A stretch of 33,704 nucleotides of DNA from Chromera velia. Taxonomy: Eukaryota > Sar > Chromeraceae. The notes beneath the pieces were generated by a model. The model saw only the letters and a list, made by a program, of their open reading frames with translations, ran no database searches and was not told where the DNA came from. Positions 1 through 9,418 of this stretch are shown one piece after another. The first letter of the stretch is position 1. Every line of letters starts with the position of its first letter. The stretch covers positions 1 to 33,704 of the forward strand of contig JAHBMJ010001211.1 in NCBI GenBank assembly GCA_018398765.1, given 5' to 3'. The translations under genes and the position numbers were made by a program.

Positions 1-163
1 CCCCCCCCCCCCCCCGCCCCCCCAGAAGCAACGGAAGAAAATGTGAGACCCAGCCCTCTCATGTAAAGCTTTCTTTTCTTTTGTTCATCTCGCTCGAACT
101 CGTCTGCATTTCATCTGTACTCTCTCTCTTCTTCTCTCTTATCCTATTTTTCTGACTTTTCTG

Positions 164-211
164 CCCCCCCCCCCCCCCCCCCCCCGAACCTTGAGAGAGA
201 GAGAGAGAGAG
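164..211. repeat. Poly-C tract followed by (GA)n
   Basis: A run of 22 C residues at 164-185 is followed after a few bases by a GA dinucleotide repeat (about 193-211). A second C-rich run opens the window at 1-23. Such C runs are prone to length error. Confidence 0.9.
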
Positions 212-313
212 CGACACGTGCGTGAGTTGGTTCTTTTCATTTTGCGTTTCTTCTGTCTCTTTGCTCCATCAAGAGGTGGGAGAGGAATTAAACGCGCGTA
301 GGAGTTGTCACGC

Positions 314-338
314 CCACACACACACACACACACACACT
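314..338. repeat. (CA)n microsatellite
   Basis: About 12 CA units, then CACTCACGCACACTCACG variants. Simple sequence without visible function. Confidence 0.9.
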
Positions 339-1949
339 CACGCACACTCACGTGTGTAGACAGAAAGAGTGAGCGTGAGAGAAAGAGAGAAAAGACATGG
401 AGTACCGAAAGAAAAGCCATCCCCGCGAGGAAGACTGCCATACCTCATGTGTGAACACGCACGCACAGACGGAAAGACAGAGAAAAAGGGGAAAACTGAA
501 GAAACGGGAAGCGGCGAAACGTGAGGAGTTTTCCTCTTCTTTTCTGCCTCAGTTGTGCCTTTGCTGCTCCACAGGGTGGAATCCACGTACAGGAAATCTC
601 TTCTTTCTTTCCTTCCGTCCATTCGGTGTTCTGATTATCATTCTTCTCATGTAAAAAAAAAAAGAGAGACGCCCGTTGGTCTGTTTGCGAAACAGAGAGA
701 AAGAGGCAAAGTCTGGTTTGCTTGGAGGGGGGAACGAGAGGAGATCAGTTCTTCTTTTCGAGCAACTGCGCGTCGAAAAACGAAAAAGACAAAAAGTTTG
801 CCTGAGGATCTGCTTCACCTCCCCTCTCTCTTCTCTTCTCTTCTGCTCTCTTCTCTTCTTCCTTTAATTCTGTTTCCTGTGCGCGTTCCCCCCACTCCGT
901 TCCGTTCCCTCTTTAGTCCAGGGCATGGGGTGTTGTGTGTACGTCCAGACTGAAAAAAAAAGAAAAGCAATTAGGGAGGTCTCAAACTTTTGCCACGCAA
1001 TCACTGGCTGACTGACTCAAAGATGAGATGATGGAAAGGAGTGAAGTGGAAACTCTACTTCGCTGCCTTCCCGCTGCGCAGCAAATCGGTGACAATACAG
1101 AGAGAGAGAGAGAGAGAACATGCAACCATCGTGGAGAGGCAGAGAGAGAAAGAAGTCGCTGTCGGCCAGCCGAACGGCTTTCTTCAATGTTTTGTGTCTC
1201 CATCTTTTTGGCTTTTTCTTTCTTTCTTTTGTTGTAACGTGGCTGCACGAAATTGAACTGTCCTCAGCAAGGGAACAAGAAAAGGGGACTGTGGAAGAGA
1301 GGGGAGATGTAATTCGGGAACACACCCGCGTCATCCCTTCTCTTTCTTTCCTTTTTCTTTCTGTACCTTCATCATTACGGCAGGCACATGAGTATCTTTG
1401 TGGAGTCCACGCTTTCAAATGAGTGCGTAGATTCTTCATTCATTCATTCCACGAAGAGTCGGTTTTCTCGGATCCAGCATGCAGCCATCCGGCCTGCTTG
1501 AGGAGAACCAATGGACGCTTCGTCTCCTCATTCTTTCTCTGTCTCTCTCTGTCTTTTCTGCTTTTAATTGTCGGCCGTCCCCAATTTTCAACCTAAAGGC
1601 TTGTTTCCTTCCTTCTCCTTGTTGCGAAAGGACTTTTATGTTCTCGTTTTCGCATGCAGTAAGAATGCTTCGCTTTTGCAGTTCCTGTTTGTGACCTCAT
1701 GCAAAGAGAAACAATGGAGGGAAAACAAAAAACAGGAAGCAGGAAAGACTAATACGAAGGGGACAACAGATAGACAGACAAACAGCACCAGACAGGCAAG
1801 AGAGAAGAAGAGAAGGCAAGAGAAGAGAGAGGCAGACAGGTTCAACCAAGTCTTGAGGTTCTCTTGGCAGGGAGGGAAAACAAAGACAGACGTGGAGGGA
1901 GGGAGGCTGGGGGACCGGCCTGTTGGGTGCATGTGGAAAATAAATAACG

Positions 1950-1950
<1 letters not shown>

Positions 1951-1981
<31 letters not shown>

Positions 1982-2092
1982 GGGAGGGAGAGAGAAAGAT
2001 GGATCGATCAGGCAAGGAGGTCGGGAAGGGCGACCGGAAGGAAGGAAGGAAGGAAGAATTTGATTGTTTGATTGTTTGTTTGTTTGTTTACT
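1951..2092. repeat. (GA)n, (GGAA)n and (TTTG)n cluster
   Basis: A GA repeat at about 1951-1978 is followed by GGAA/GGGA purine repeats near 2038-2055 and by a TTTG repeat with one interruption at about 2062-2090. Three different motifs abut within 140 bp, which is typical of the left 3 kb. Confidence 0.85.
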
Positions 2093-2150
2093 TGATGAGA
2101 TGAGGAGGCCTTGTCGCCCTCGCTGTGTCCTGGCTGCCTGTGGTTTGTCG

Positions 2151-2151
<1 letters not shown>

Positions 2152-2184
<33 letters not shown>
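2152..2184. repeat. (GTCT)n microsatellite
   Basis: About eight GTCT units. The same motif recurs in several GBA2 introns (20716-20935, 24551-24710, 32825-32837). Confidence 0.9.
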
Positions 2185-2187
<3 letters not shown>

Positions 2188-2526
2188 CAAAAAAGCCTGT
2201 CTGTCTACCCGTTCAGTATCGAGTCTGTTGTTGCAAGGAGAGAAAGAGAAGGGTTCAAGATCGTCAGGACCGGCCTAGAGAGATGTCACATGCAGGGTCG
2301 AAAGGAGGAAGGGGAGAGAATAAAGGCCCAGCATGAGATGACTGTTTTGTCAAGAGGGAGGGAGGCGGTATCAATCAGCTTGCACATGCTTAATTTTGTT
2401 TTGTGTTGTCACCTGCGGGTGAGACACCGATGGGGGGAGGGAGGGAGGGTGACTGAAGAACGTCCAGTCTGGGCGTGTACGGTTCTCTGAAATGGCGTGT
2501 TCGTCAGCTTTTTCTTCTTTTCTTAG

Positions 2527-2799
2527 TTTCTTCCTTCCTTCCTTCCTTCCTTCCTTCTTCCTTTTTTGAAATCTTCCTTTTTTTTTGTTCCTTCCTTCCT
2601 TCCTTCCTTCCTTCCTCCCTTCTTCCTTTTTTGAAATCTTCCTTTTTTTTTGTTCCTTCCTTCCTTCCTTCCTTCCTTCCTTCTTCCTTTTTTGAAATCT
2701 TCCTTTTTTTTTGTTCCTTCCTTCCTTCCTTCCTTCCTTCCTTCCTTCTTCCTTTTTTGAAATCTTCCTTTTTTTTTGTTCCTTCTTCCTTCCTTCCTG
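2527..2799. repeat. Compound minisatellite of TTCC arrays and a fixed linker
   Basis: Four copies of a composite unit of roughly 60-70 bp. Each unit is a TTCC array of variable length followed by a fixed linker containing TTTTTTGAAATCTTCC and a T run ending in GTTCC. The linker is nearly identical in all four copies, while the TTCC array varies by a few units. This is a higher-order tandem repeat, not a single microsatellite. Confidence 0.9.
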
Positions 2800-2831
2800 T
2801 CTGTCCTTCAATGCGTCCGTCTATCTGTTTG

Positions 2832-2836
<5 letters not shown>

Positions 2837-2871
<35 letters not shown>

Positions 2872-2885
2872 CTGTATGTGTGCCT
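2837..2885. repeat. (CT)n then (GT)n
   Basis: A CT dinucleotide run of about 25 bp passes into GTGTGTGT-like sequence. The same CT-then-GT order occurs in GBA2 introns near 17804, 23937, 29448, 32169, 32660 and 33477. Confidence 0.85.
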
Positions 2886-4080
2886 CCGTGTGTGGAGCTC
2901 TCATGTTAGCACGGCGGTCTAGCTGGGCTCCTTCATGTGACACTGGTGGGGGGAGGGGGCAGGGTGCTCCTTCGTTGGTTCTTTCTTTCTTTGGCTTCTT
3001 CGTTTGTTCTTTCGTTCGTTCATTGATTCGTTTATTGACGGGAGAGGGGGCAGATCGAGTCGGAGGAAGTGAGGGAGGGTGGGAGAGAAGAAAAAGAAGA
3101 AAGGGCGGGGGGACCAAGGGAGGAGAGAAGAGAATGACCCCATGCCATGCACTTCAATTGAATTGCAGGAAGGACTTGAGGTGAGGTGCACGGGGCGCCC
3201 TCCATTCACGTGCCTGCACTCCCTCCTGTTGTGGCGAATTGGTTGGTTTAATTCTTCTTGTGCGGTTGCAAGGATGGAGGGGCGGTTCAGGGAATGAAGG
3301 GATCCAAATCGTCCATTAAGAAGCTTTTCAGGCTCAAAGATTAGAATAGGCTTTGGCTTTAAGGGGGAAGAAAAAAGGTGACAGACAAGCAAAGCAGACT
3401 AAATGGGAGGGACGATCTGGGGGACTGATCGACAGAGCAGCGTCCATTGCGTCGATCGGCACACTTTACTTGGTCGGTCCCTTTCGTCCGCTCCTGATCG
3501 TGAGAATTGCTTTAAGCCTTTGTGGATGAATGGGCAAGTTGTAGAGCTGTAGTGAAAGAGCAGACACAGAATAGAAGAACGGGTTCGAAGGAAGACAACA
3601 GAAAACGACGTTGGCTCTGTACGCATGAGCATGCGGAGCCCAGCGTGGGTGTGCGAAGAGATATTCCGGTCGGCAGACTGACATACAGTCTGGGTGGCTG
3701 GGTGCTAAATCGAGTTCGCCCCAGAATCGCCTGTCACTGTCGTCATTGCATCCATGAAGAAAAGTAAGCAATATGGCAAAAAAAAGAAAGGAAAGGTGGG
3801 AACGGGAGGGGGCATCCATCATGCCGCCGAGAGACTGTTGAGGGCACTTGCAGCGGCAATGCAGCCCCTCCTTGTTGAGGAGACTAATGGGTTGCTGGCA
3901 CACAACTTGCTGATAAATCCGTCAGGCTCTTTTTCGAATTTCATTGCCCCCTTTTGACAAAAGTAGATGAAACAGGCTGGAAAGTCTTCTTTTATTTGTG
4001 AACTCTGAATGTTTCAGAGTTCATCAAAGTTTTGCTGATTTTTGTTGCTCGTTTGGCGTTGCCGAAAAGCACCACAATGC

Positions 4081-4194
4081 CAGACAACAGCAGACAACGA
4101 GATTGAAGTATATCACCATCTCCTGCATAGTTCCATGCAGGTAGAGTCATCTCCCGTAATAGTCATAGGTGAAGTATATCCCCGTAATAGTCAT
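4081..4194. repeat. Short direct repeats
   Basis: GAAGTATATC occurs at 4105-4114 and 4171-4180, and CCCGTAATAGTCAT at 4153-4166 and 4181-4194. CAGACAACAG/CAGACAACGA is doubled at 4081-4100. The repeats lie just left of the putative retroelement tail and may mark a rearranged insertion boundary. Confidence 0.8.
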
Positions 4195-4249
4195 CTCAGT
4201 CAGTTTCAGACACAGAATCGATCACGTCAACGCTTTGCTATGCTTTTGT

Positions 4250-4686
4250 TGGGGGGAAGAATGAGGAGAGGATGGGGTCACACGGTTGTCATACACACTC
4301 TCCCTCGTTTTCTCTTGGCGAGCGGCGTTCGTTTCCGCTCTCTGCTGCGAGAGTGCGTAGGGGGCGGAACGAAACATGGGGGATCCAGTGAGCACCCTTG
4401 TATGCAATGTCCTGCAGTTGGGGGTAAAAGACTGGTAGATGATGCAGTGCACAGACTGACTGTCTGCGTACGCACCGAGCAGTACCGATTGAAGCTTGCA
4501 TCACTCTCTGACAGGGTTAAAGAACGATCTGGAATAGGGGAGAGAGTCGCAAGAGCACAATGGGTAGCGGCCGCTGGAGCGAGAGGAGTGGAAGAGGAGG
4601 AGGCATATGTTAGGGAGCTGGTCTCTTTCATCCTAGACCGTGAGCCTCAGAAAGCCTGCCCGTTGATCGAAGCTTGTTTGAGGTGA
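4250..4686 (+). pseudogene. Putative non-LTR retrotransposon ORF, 3' end only
   Basis: An open frame running from 4042 to the TGA at 4684-4686 ends in a GC-rich stretch of about 145 codons that looks coding. It contains a Cys/His cluster, C-x2-C followed by VDDAVHRLTVC, which resembles the zinc-knuckle-like motif near the C terminus of many LINE ORF2 proteins. The minus-strand retroelement relic at 6161-8240 carries a matching motif, VDDFSHRLSVC, in the same relative place. That similarity between two independent segments is the main evidence. The Arg/Glu-rich segment after the motif is unassigned. No reverse transcriptase lies upstream, so the copy would be 5' truncated; codons before about 4250 look non-homologous and overlap the short direct repeats. 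It could instead be an unrelated open frame. Confidence 0.45.
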
Positions 4687-4756
4687 ACGTGAGCAGTGTG
4701 CGGTTGTTTAGCCGTCTGGCTAGGGTGGTTGTGGTGGTTCATGCTAGTGCTAGGAA

Positions 4757-4820
4757 AAGGTTCAAGGTTCAAGGTTCACTTCGAAGTAATGAACCTGAAT
4801 CAGGTTCAAAAACAGGTTCA
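4757..4820. repeat. AAGGTTC repeat cluster with palindrome, left end of AT-rich module A
   Basis: Three perfect tandem AAGGTTC units (4757-4777) are followed by a perfect 17-bp interrupted palindrome GAACCTGAATCAGGTTC at 4791-4807 and two more CAGGTTCA copies to 4820. The cluster starts about 70 bp after the stop codon of the putative retroelement tail, so it could be that element's 3' tail or a separate module's edge. Confidence 0.85.
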
Positions 4821-5429
4821 CTTTTAATTAATAGAAACCTCATTTTTTCGTGTTATTTTATGCCTTTAAATTAGGCTTTAATGCATTTTTAGAACGTTTT
4901 ATTATAAAATCTATGCCTTAGTAGTGTTTTTAAATAGTTTAAATCAATATTTACGCTCACATTAGGTGTTAGTCTCAAGTTATTCACTCTTTATAGTCGA
5001 AAATTGGTAATCAAAAAATCCTGAAAAAATTGGAAAATGTCATAATTAAATTTATATGATCGTATCAATCATGACAATTTAGTCAACATAAGACCGTCAC
5101 AGCGTTTATTGTCAATTACACTGTCGTGCAGACTGCTGTCAAACAAATTCTATACTTCCTCATTCCTTCAGTGGAGACTGTCCGTTTTGATGTGGGGCCT
5201 TGCAAGTGGAAAACTTGGTAAGTCACGTATACTTCTTCACTTCTGCAACCATCAGCATGAGTTTTCATGCTGACATATGCTGACATGCGTCTGTCTGACA
5301 CAATAGATTGAACCGGCTGGGGACAGTTGCTGTGCACGCGGTTCTGGCTCCTTATTTCATCTATATAGGCCGCAGGTGGCACGGGCCTGGCCGGCCTTGT
5401 GCCAGTGGCCGCGCGTCTGGCCTCCAAAA
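4821..5429. other. AT-rich interior of module A
   Basis: The left two thirds are AT-rich and free of microsatellites, unlike the rest of the window, and hold no coding frame. Near the right end (about 5370-5420) is a short GC-rich patch with GGGCCTGGCCGGCC, similar to a patch in the 8560-9420 module. Confidence 0.5.
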
Positions 5430-5505
5430 CAGGTTTAAAACAGGTTCAACAGGTTCAACAGGTTCAAAACAGGTTCAACAGGTTCATTTTTTCAGATTTG
5501 AACCT
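5430..5505. repeat. CAGGTTCAA repeat cluster, right end of module A
   Basis: At least five copies of CAGGTTCAA or CAGGTTCAAAA occur at 5440-5486, preceded by one degenerate copy. An inverted TTTGAACC lies at about 5497-5504. The core AGGTTCA is the same as in the cluster at 4757-4820, about 0.65 kb to the left. Confidence 0.85.
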
Positions 5506-6160
5506 TTTCTCAATGAAGCTTTTCCCAGCCCTAGTTCATGCTTATGCTTTTATGGCTGGCTCAAGCCGGCCCTCTCTGTTGACTTCTGCATGCATGGGTT
5601 GCCATCCGTCTCTGGTTGTCAGAGACCCTAGGCTCAACCAACCTTGAGTAAGTCTAGAAATTTTAGATCAAATTAACAGAATATGTCTTCACCCTAGGTT
5701 TTCACCATTTGCAATGATTTGTTCTAATTTAGTCTGAATATGACAGTCTCATTGATAGATTAATTATAGTAAATTACTAAGTCAAAACTAGAGTCAAAGT
5801 GTCTTCAAAAAGGCTAGCCCACAGGCAAACTTTTAAACGAACTTGCTACTAGTAGCTATATAGGTCACTATCAGACCTATGATTGATTGATGCCAAACCC
5901 TAGGTGGAGTTAGAACTCCCGGGCGGCGCATACATACATGGGTCTGTTCAATTATGCCAGCTGCAAGCTAAGTGGACGACAGTTATTCGAACTTAATCTA
6001 ATCAATCATTTACTACAATATGGTGAGAAATCATAAAGAGAAGAGAGGGTTGAGAGTGCAAGAGCGATGTGATGAACTTACGAACCCCCAGATTAGAAAA
6101 GGAGGCGGATGCAAAGGGTGAGTCACAACGAGTGAAGCTGCCTGATTGAATTAATGCCAA
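5506..6160. other. Non-coding, mostly AT-rich DNA
   Basis: No gene, RNA or strong repeat seen. The right part may include the 3' UTR of the minus-strand retroelement relic, whose last open frame stops at 6161. No poly-A or simple-repeat tail could be recognised. Confidence 0.5.
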
Positions 6161-8240
6161 CTACTGCAAAAAGCCTTGTTCGGCAGTCCATCGGGGGCAG
6201 ACAGAGAGCCGATGACTAAAATCATCTACATACTGGCAGCAGGCTTCATAAGTGCACAGCTTTCTATCAGAGCAACCAACAGGCAGCCTACCTTGCCCGC
6301 CTATCGGATTGTATGTCAGCATGCGCAAAAAAGAAAAGATTGAGCCATCCATAACCAACAGGGCAGAACGGGGAAGGGCAGAGACGGAAGGAACACTGGA
6401 GGACGACTTGCTGTACAAGAGGAAGACAAACATACGGCGGGAGGACGGGAAGTCGCGCTGCAGAGGGGTGAGTCTAGCAAGGAGGGGAAAGTGAGAGGAA
6501 GATTGCCCATCATCCTCAGAAGCCTTCATGCATTCCTTTGCAACTGTCTGTCTCACCTTGCCCTTGAAGAAAAGTGAGCCGGTGCCTTATACCCTATGAC
6601 CATTCTGCCCACGTTGGGAAGACAGATCGGGCTCGACCCTCAGCGAACGGACAGAAATCAAATCAGCCCAACGAAGCAGCCTGTCTATAGATCTTGTGAA
6701 TTGTTGGCAGCAGTTATTCTTCCAGGCATGCAACATGGCTGCAGGAATAGTATGTGTTGATAATGTGATAGAAAGAGAGTGCCACTAGTTACCCACGCGG
6801 GAGCAGAGAAGGGCTTTGCAGGGAAGAAGACCAAGGATGCAAAGAGAGGACAAGCGGAGGCTGCAAGTAGACAAATGACCACACCAACGGGCAAACCGAA
6901 GCTGCAAAGCATCAAGAGCAAGCAGGTCTGCATCCCGCACTGGCAGACATTCAAGGCAGTAGAGCGCTACGGGGGTCCAGCAGGCTCTAAAGACTGTTAC
7001 CTGCACGTCAATGCTGAGCGGGCCCATGCTTGCAATCAACCCAATTACCCCTTCCAGAGCCCGCGAAGCAGAAGCAATACGGGACTCAGTTGTCTTGTTT
7101 AAGCACCCCCCTTCAAAGAAAACACACCCCAGATATTTGTATTTGGATGTCCATTCAACTACCCTCCCACCATACATGACTCTACCTTCAGACTGCCCCA
7201 GAGCCAAGGCAGACAGACGTAAGATTTTCATTTTCTTTAAGTTCACAGTCAATCCCCATTCCTTACAATACCCTTCCAAGGCTGAGAACTTCTTTTGCAG
7301 ATCTGAGATGGAATAAGCAAGGAAACAGAGATCATCCGCATACCCCAGACTGCCTAAGATGCAGTTGTCAAGGAGGACAGGTTCGGGCTCTCTCTCGGGC
7401 TCCTCGACGCTGTCCTCCCCCATTCTACTGTCTAACCATCCTGCTCTCTCTGCTTCTCTGTCTACGGCCCCCTCGTTCTTACTAACTGAACACATATGGG
7501 GAAGGTCATTGATATAGATAAGAAAGAGAATGGGAGAGAGAGCATCACCTTGCTTCACCCCAGTGCTCTTCCAAAAACGCAAAGAGTCCCCGCCTACCTT
7601 TCCTCAGACCTCCCTGACAGTGTATATTTCACATATCATACACACATCTGCCTCACACACACCTTCTCTTCTCAGTTTCTGAATTAGCTTACCTCTCGGC
7701 ACAGTGTCGAAAGCTTTAGAGAAATTAACAAAGCCTGCCAGCAGAGCTTTCTTTTTCTTTTTAGAGGAGAGAATGGCAGAGACACCTCCCCCCTTCCCTC
7801 GTTCCCACCCTTTGTCTGAAACCTAACTGCCTGACGTCAAACTCAACTTGAGAGCGCACATGGCCGTCCATCAGCAAACCAAAAAGTTTTGTAAAAGGGT
7901 TAACAACATGAATAGGCCTCCATTCATTGGGAGAGGGAGAGGCAGGGCCTTTAGGAACAGGGCAGGTACGCAGCACATTCCAGGAGGGAGGCCAGCAAGC
8001 AAAGATATGCATACAATTAAACAAAACAAAAAGTAAAAAACGAGAGAGCACCGAGTGTACAAAACAAAGGTTAAGCTAAGCGGAGGAGATTCTTTCAAGC
8101 TAGCCTTCAAGGCCGGAGGCTTTCTTTCTATTCATTTTCTTTAGGGCAGAGGAGATTTGATGGAAAGAGAAGGGCAAAATAGAAGGGTGGAAAGGAGAAG
8201 GGGCAGGTGGGAGGGTAGAAGGGAGAGGCTCTTCATTCTT
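6161..8240 (-). pseudogene. Decayed non-LTR (LINE-type) reverse transcriptase
   Basis: Read on the minus strand, this is the reverse transcriptase and C terminus of a LINE-like ORF. In order: an ALKKMNRKKASGLEG segment typical of the region before the fingers (about 8140-8103); PVPKG and NEWRPIHVVNPFTK (about 7960-7895); motif A as VNFSKAFDTV (around 7729-7700); motif B GVKQGDALSP with FLIYINDLP (7561-7500); motif C YADD (7342-7331); then a KYKYLG-like segment and a C-terminal VDDFSHRLSVC motif (6161-6556 frame). The copy is dead. In-frame stops lie at 8102-8100, 8078-8076, 7606-7604, 6787-6785 and 6589-6587, and a one-base frameshift lies at the C run 7788-7793. The motif A Asp codon is AAT (Asn, 7726-7724). 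No endonuclease domain is visible, so the copy is 5' truncated. The clade is not determined. Confidence 0.9.
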
Positions 8241-8560
8241 ATATAAAGACACTAGTAAATTCTAGGGCAAATTATAATTTCAAGTTGTGCAATGGTACTT
8301 TGTAGAATGAAATTCGGTAATATTATAGCTCACATACCCCATACTAGACCCCCCTGCAAGTTGGAGTAATTTAGAATCCATTTTAGATGAGTAATTTAAA
8401 GTAACTTAAAGTAATTTAGCTTAGTAATTTAAACTTTTAACTTTTTATTCTAAAAATTTAAATACTCACTGCTTCTTCTTTCTAATTTAAAGTAATTTAA
8501 ATTAGAGTAATTTAGAATAGTAAATTTAAGTAACTAAAGTTCAGATAGTGACCACCAGAT
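8241..8560. repeat. AT-rich DNA with AGTAATTTA repeats
   Basis: AT-rich, no coding frame. Between about 8364 and 8531 a degenerate motif AGTAATTTA(AA/GA) recurs seven or more times at irregular spacing. Confidence 0.7.
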
Positions 8561-8672
8561 TTGATTTGATTTGATTTCATTTGAAGTAGGGTTTAACTTC
8601 AAATCAAATCTTACGCTCGAGAAACTTTAGCATCATAGGGTCTATCAAATCTTATCAAATCTTTTTTTTGTT
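8561..8672. repeat. GATTTGA/TCAAATC cluster with hairpin, left end of module B
   Basis: Tandem GATTT units (8567-8582) continue into an inverted repeat. The arm 8573-8587 pairs with 8596-8610 at 14 of 15 positions across an 8-base loop. More TCAAATCT copies follow to about 8665. A matching TCAAATC cluster lies at 9341-9418. Confidence 0.85.
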
Positions 8673-9340
8673 TTTTTCTTTTATTAAATCTACTTCAAAT
8701 TTAACCCTTTAACCTCAAATCTTCGAGGTCAATCCGTCATCTAGTCTCTAAAATGAGTCTTCGCACTTTTTTGTGCGTCAAAAAAAAAAAGATTACAAAA
8801 ACTTGTCAAAAAGATTTTTTCTATCAGTTTCACATAAATATGAACGCCAAAAAGCTTTTCCAAATCTAGTTTCAAATGTTTGTTCAGTGAAAAAGAGGTC
8901 ATCCTGGACTTATCCAGTCTATTTTCCAGATATTCAAGTTTTGATTGAGGGTTTGAAGTGGTTCTTTATTGTCCTGTGGCAGTTTTTACGCTTCTTTCTT
9001 TGCCTTGGGCTCTTTTTGGGTCCCCCCTTATCAAATCAATCAACGATGTCAAACAATTCCACAGGTCATAACAATAAGAAGGCTGCATTAGTGTACACTG
9101 CCCGGGCCGGCCATGCGAAGAAAGTGTAGCCTGCAGAAAGAGGGAGTAGTATAATTATAAGCTCTTAAATTATGTAAGCTCTTAGCTTTGACAATAGCTC
9201 ATTATAATTTTGAGAGTCTTAATTTAGCTCTTAGTCTAGTTTTTAGTGATTTTCTTGTCTTTAGGGCTTTCTAGGGTTTGCTAGTGGTGTCGACTATGTC
9301 ATGTCGTCTTCAGTGCTGTCGAGAGTGACCTCTAGACTTC
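8673..9340. other. Interior of AT-rich module B
   Basis: The interior has no convincing gene. The 118-codon open frame at 8773-9129 is AT-rich and shows no family motif. A GC patch CCCGGGCCGGCC at about 9100-9112 resembles the patch at 5384-5397 in module A and likewise lies near the right-hand repeat cluster. Confidence 0.5.
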
Positions 9341-9418
9341 AACCTCAAATCTGGTCAGATTTGAGCCTAGATTTGAGCTTGAAGGTCAAATCAAATCAAA
9401 TCCTATCAAATCAAATCT
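9341..9418. repeat. TCAAATC repeat cluster, right end of module B
   Basis: CTCAAATC, inverted AGATTTGA copies and then TCAAATCAAATC arrays. The core is the same as at 8561-8672. The organisation (short-repeat cluster, AT-rich interior, GC patch, cluster) parallels 4757-5505. Confidence 0.85.

Larger units (their letters stand above)
1..3990. other. Microsatellite-rich intergenic DNA without a supported gene
   Basis: The stretch is dominated by homopolymers and short tandem repeats in polypurine or polypyrimidine context. Open frames occur on both strands, but they translate to low-complexity Ser/Leu/Phe or Arg/Lys/Glu strings and match no family I know. No chain of exons bounded by the GTC/GTG donors and GCAG acceptors used by the genes further right could be joined here. 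Part of it could be an intron or UTR of a gene lying to the left of the window, which the sequence does not let me test. Confidence 0.6.

Noticed and set aside
3754-3957. 67-codon plus-strand frame with an amphipathic Ala/Leu-rich middle
   Set aside because: Looks helix-like, but has no recognisable family, no splice context and no neighbours that support a gene.
8773-9129. 118-codon frame in AT-rich module B
   Set aside because: AT-rich composition, no motif and no homologous frame in module A; likely chance.
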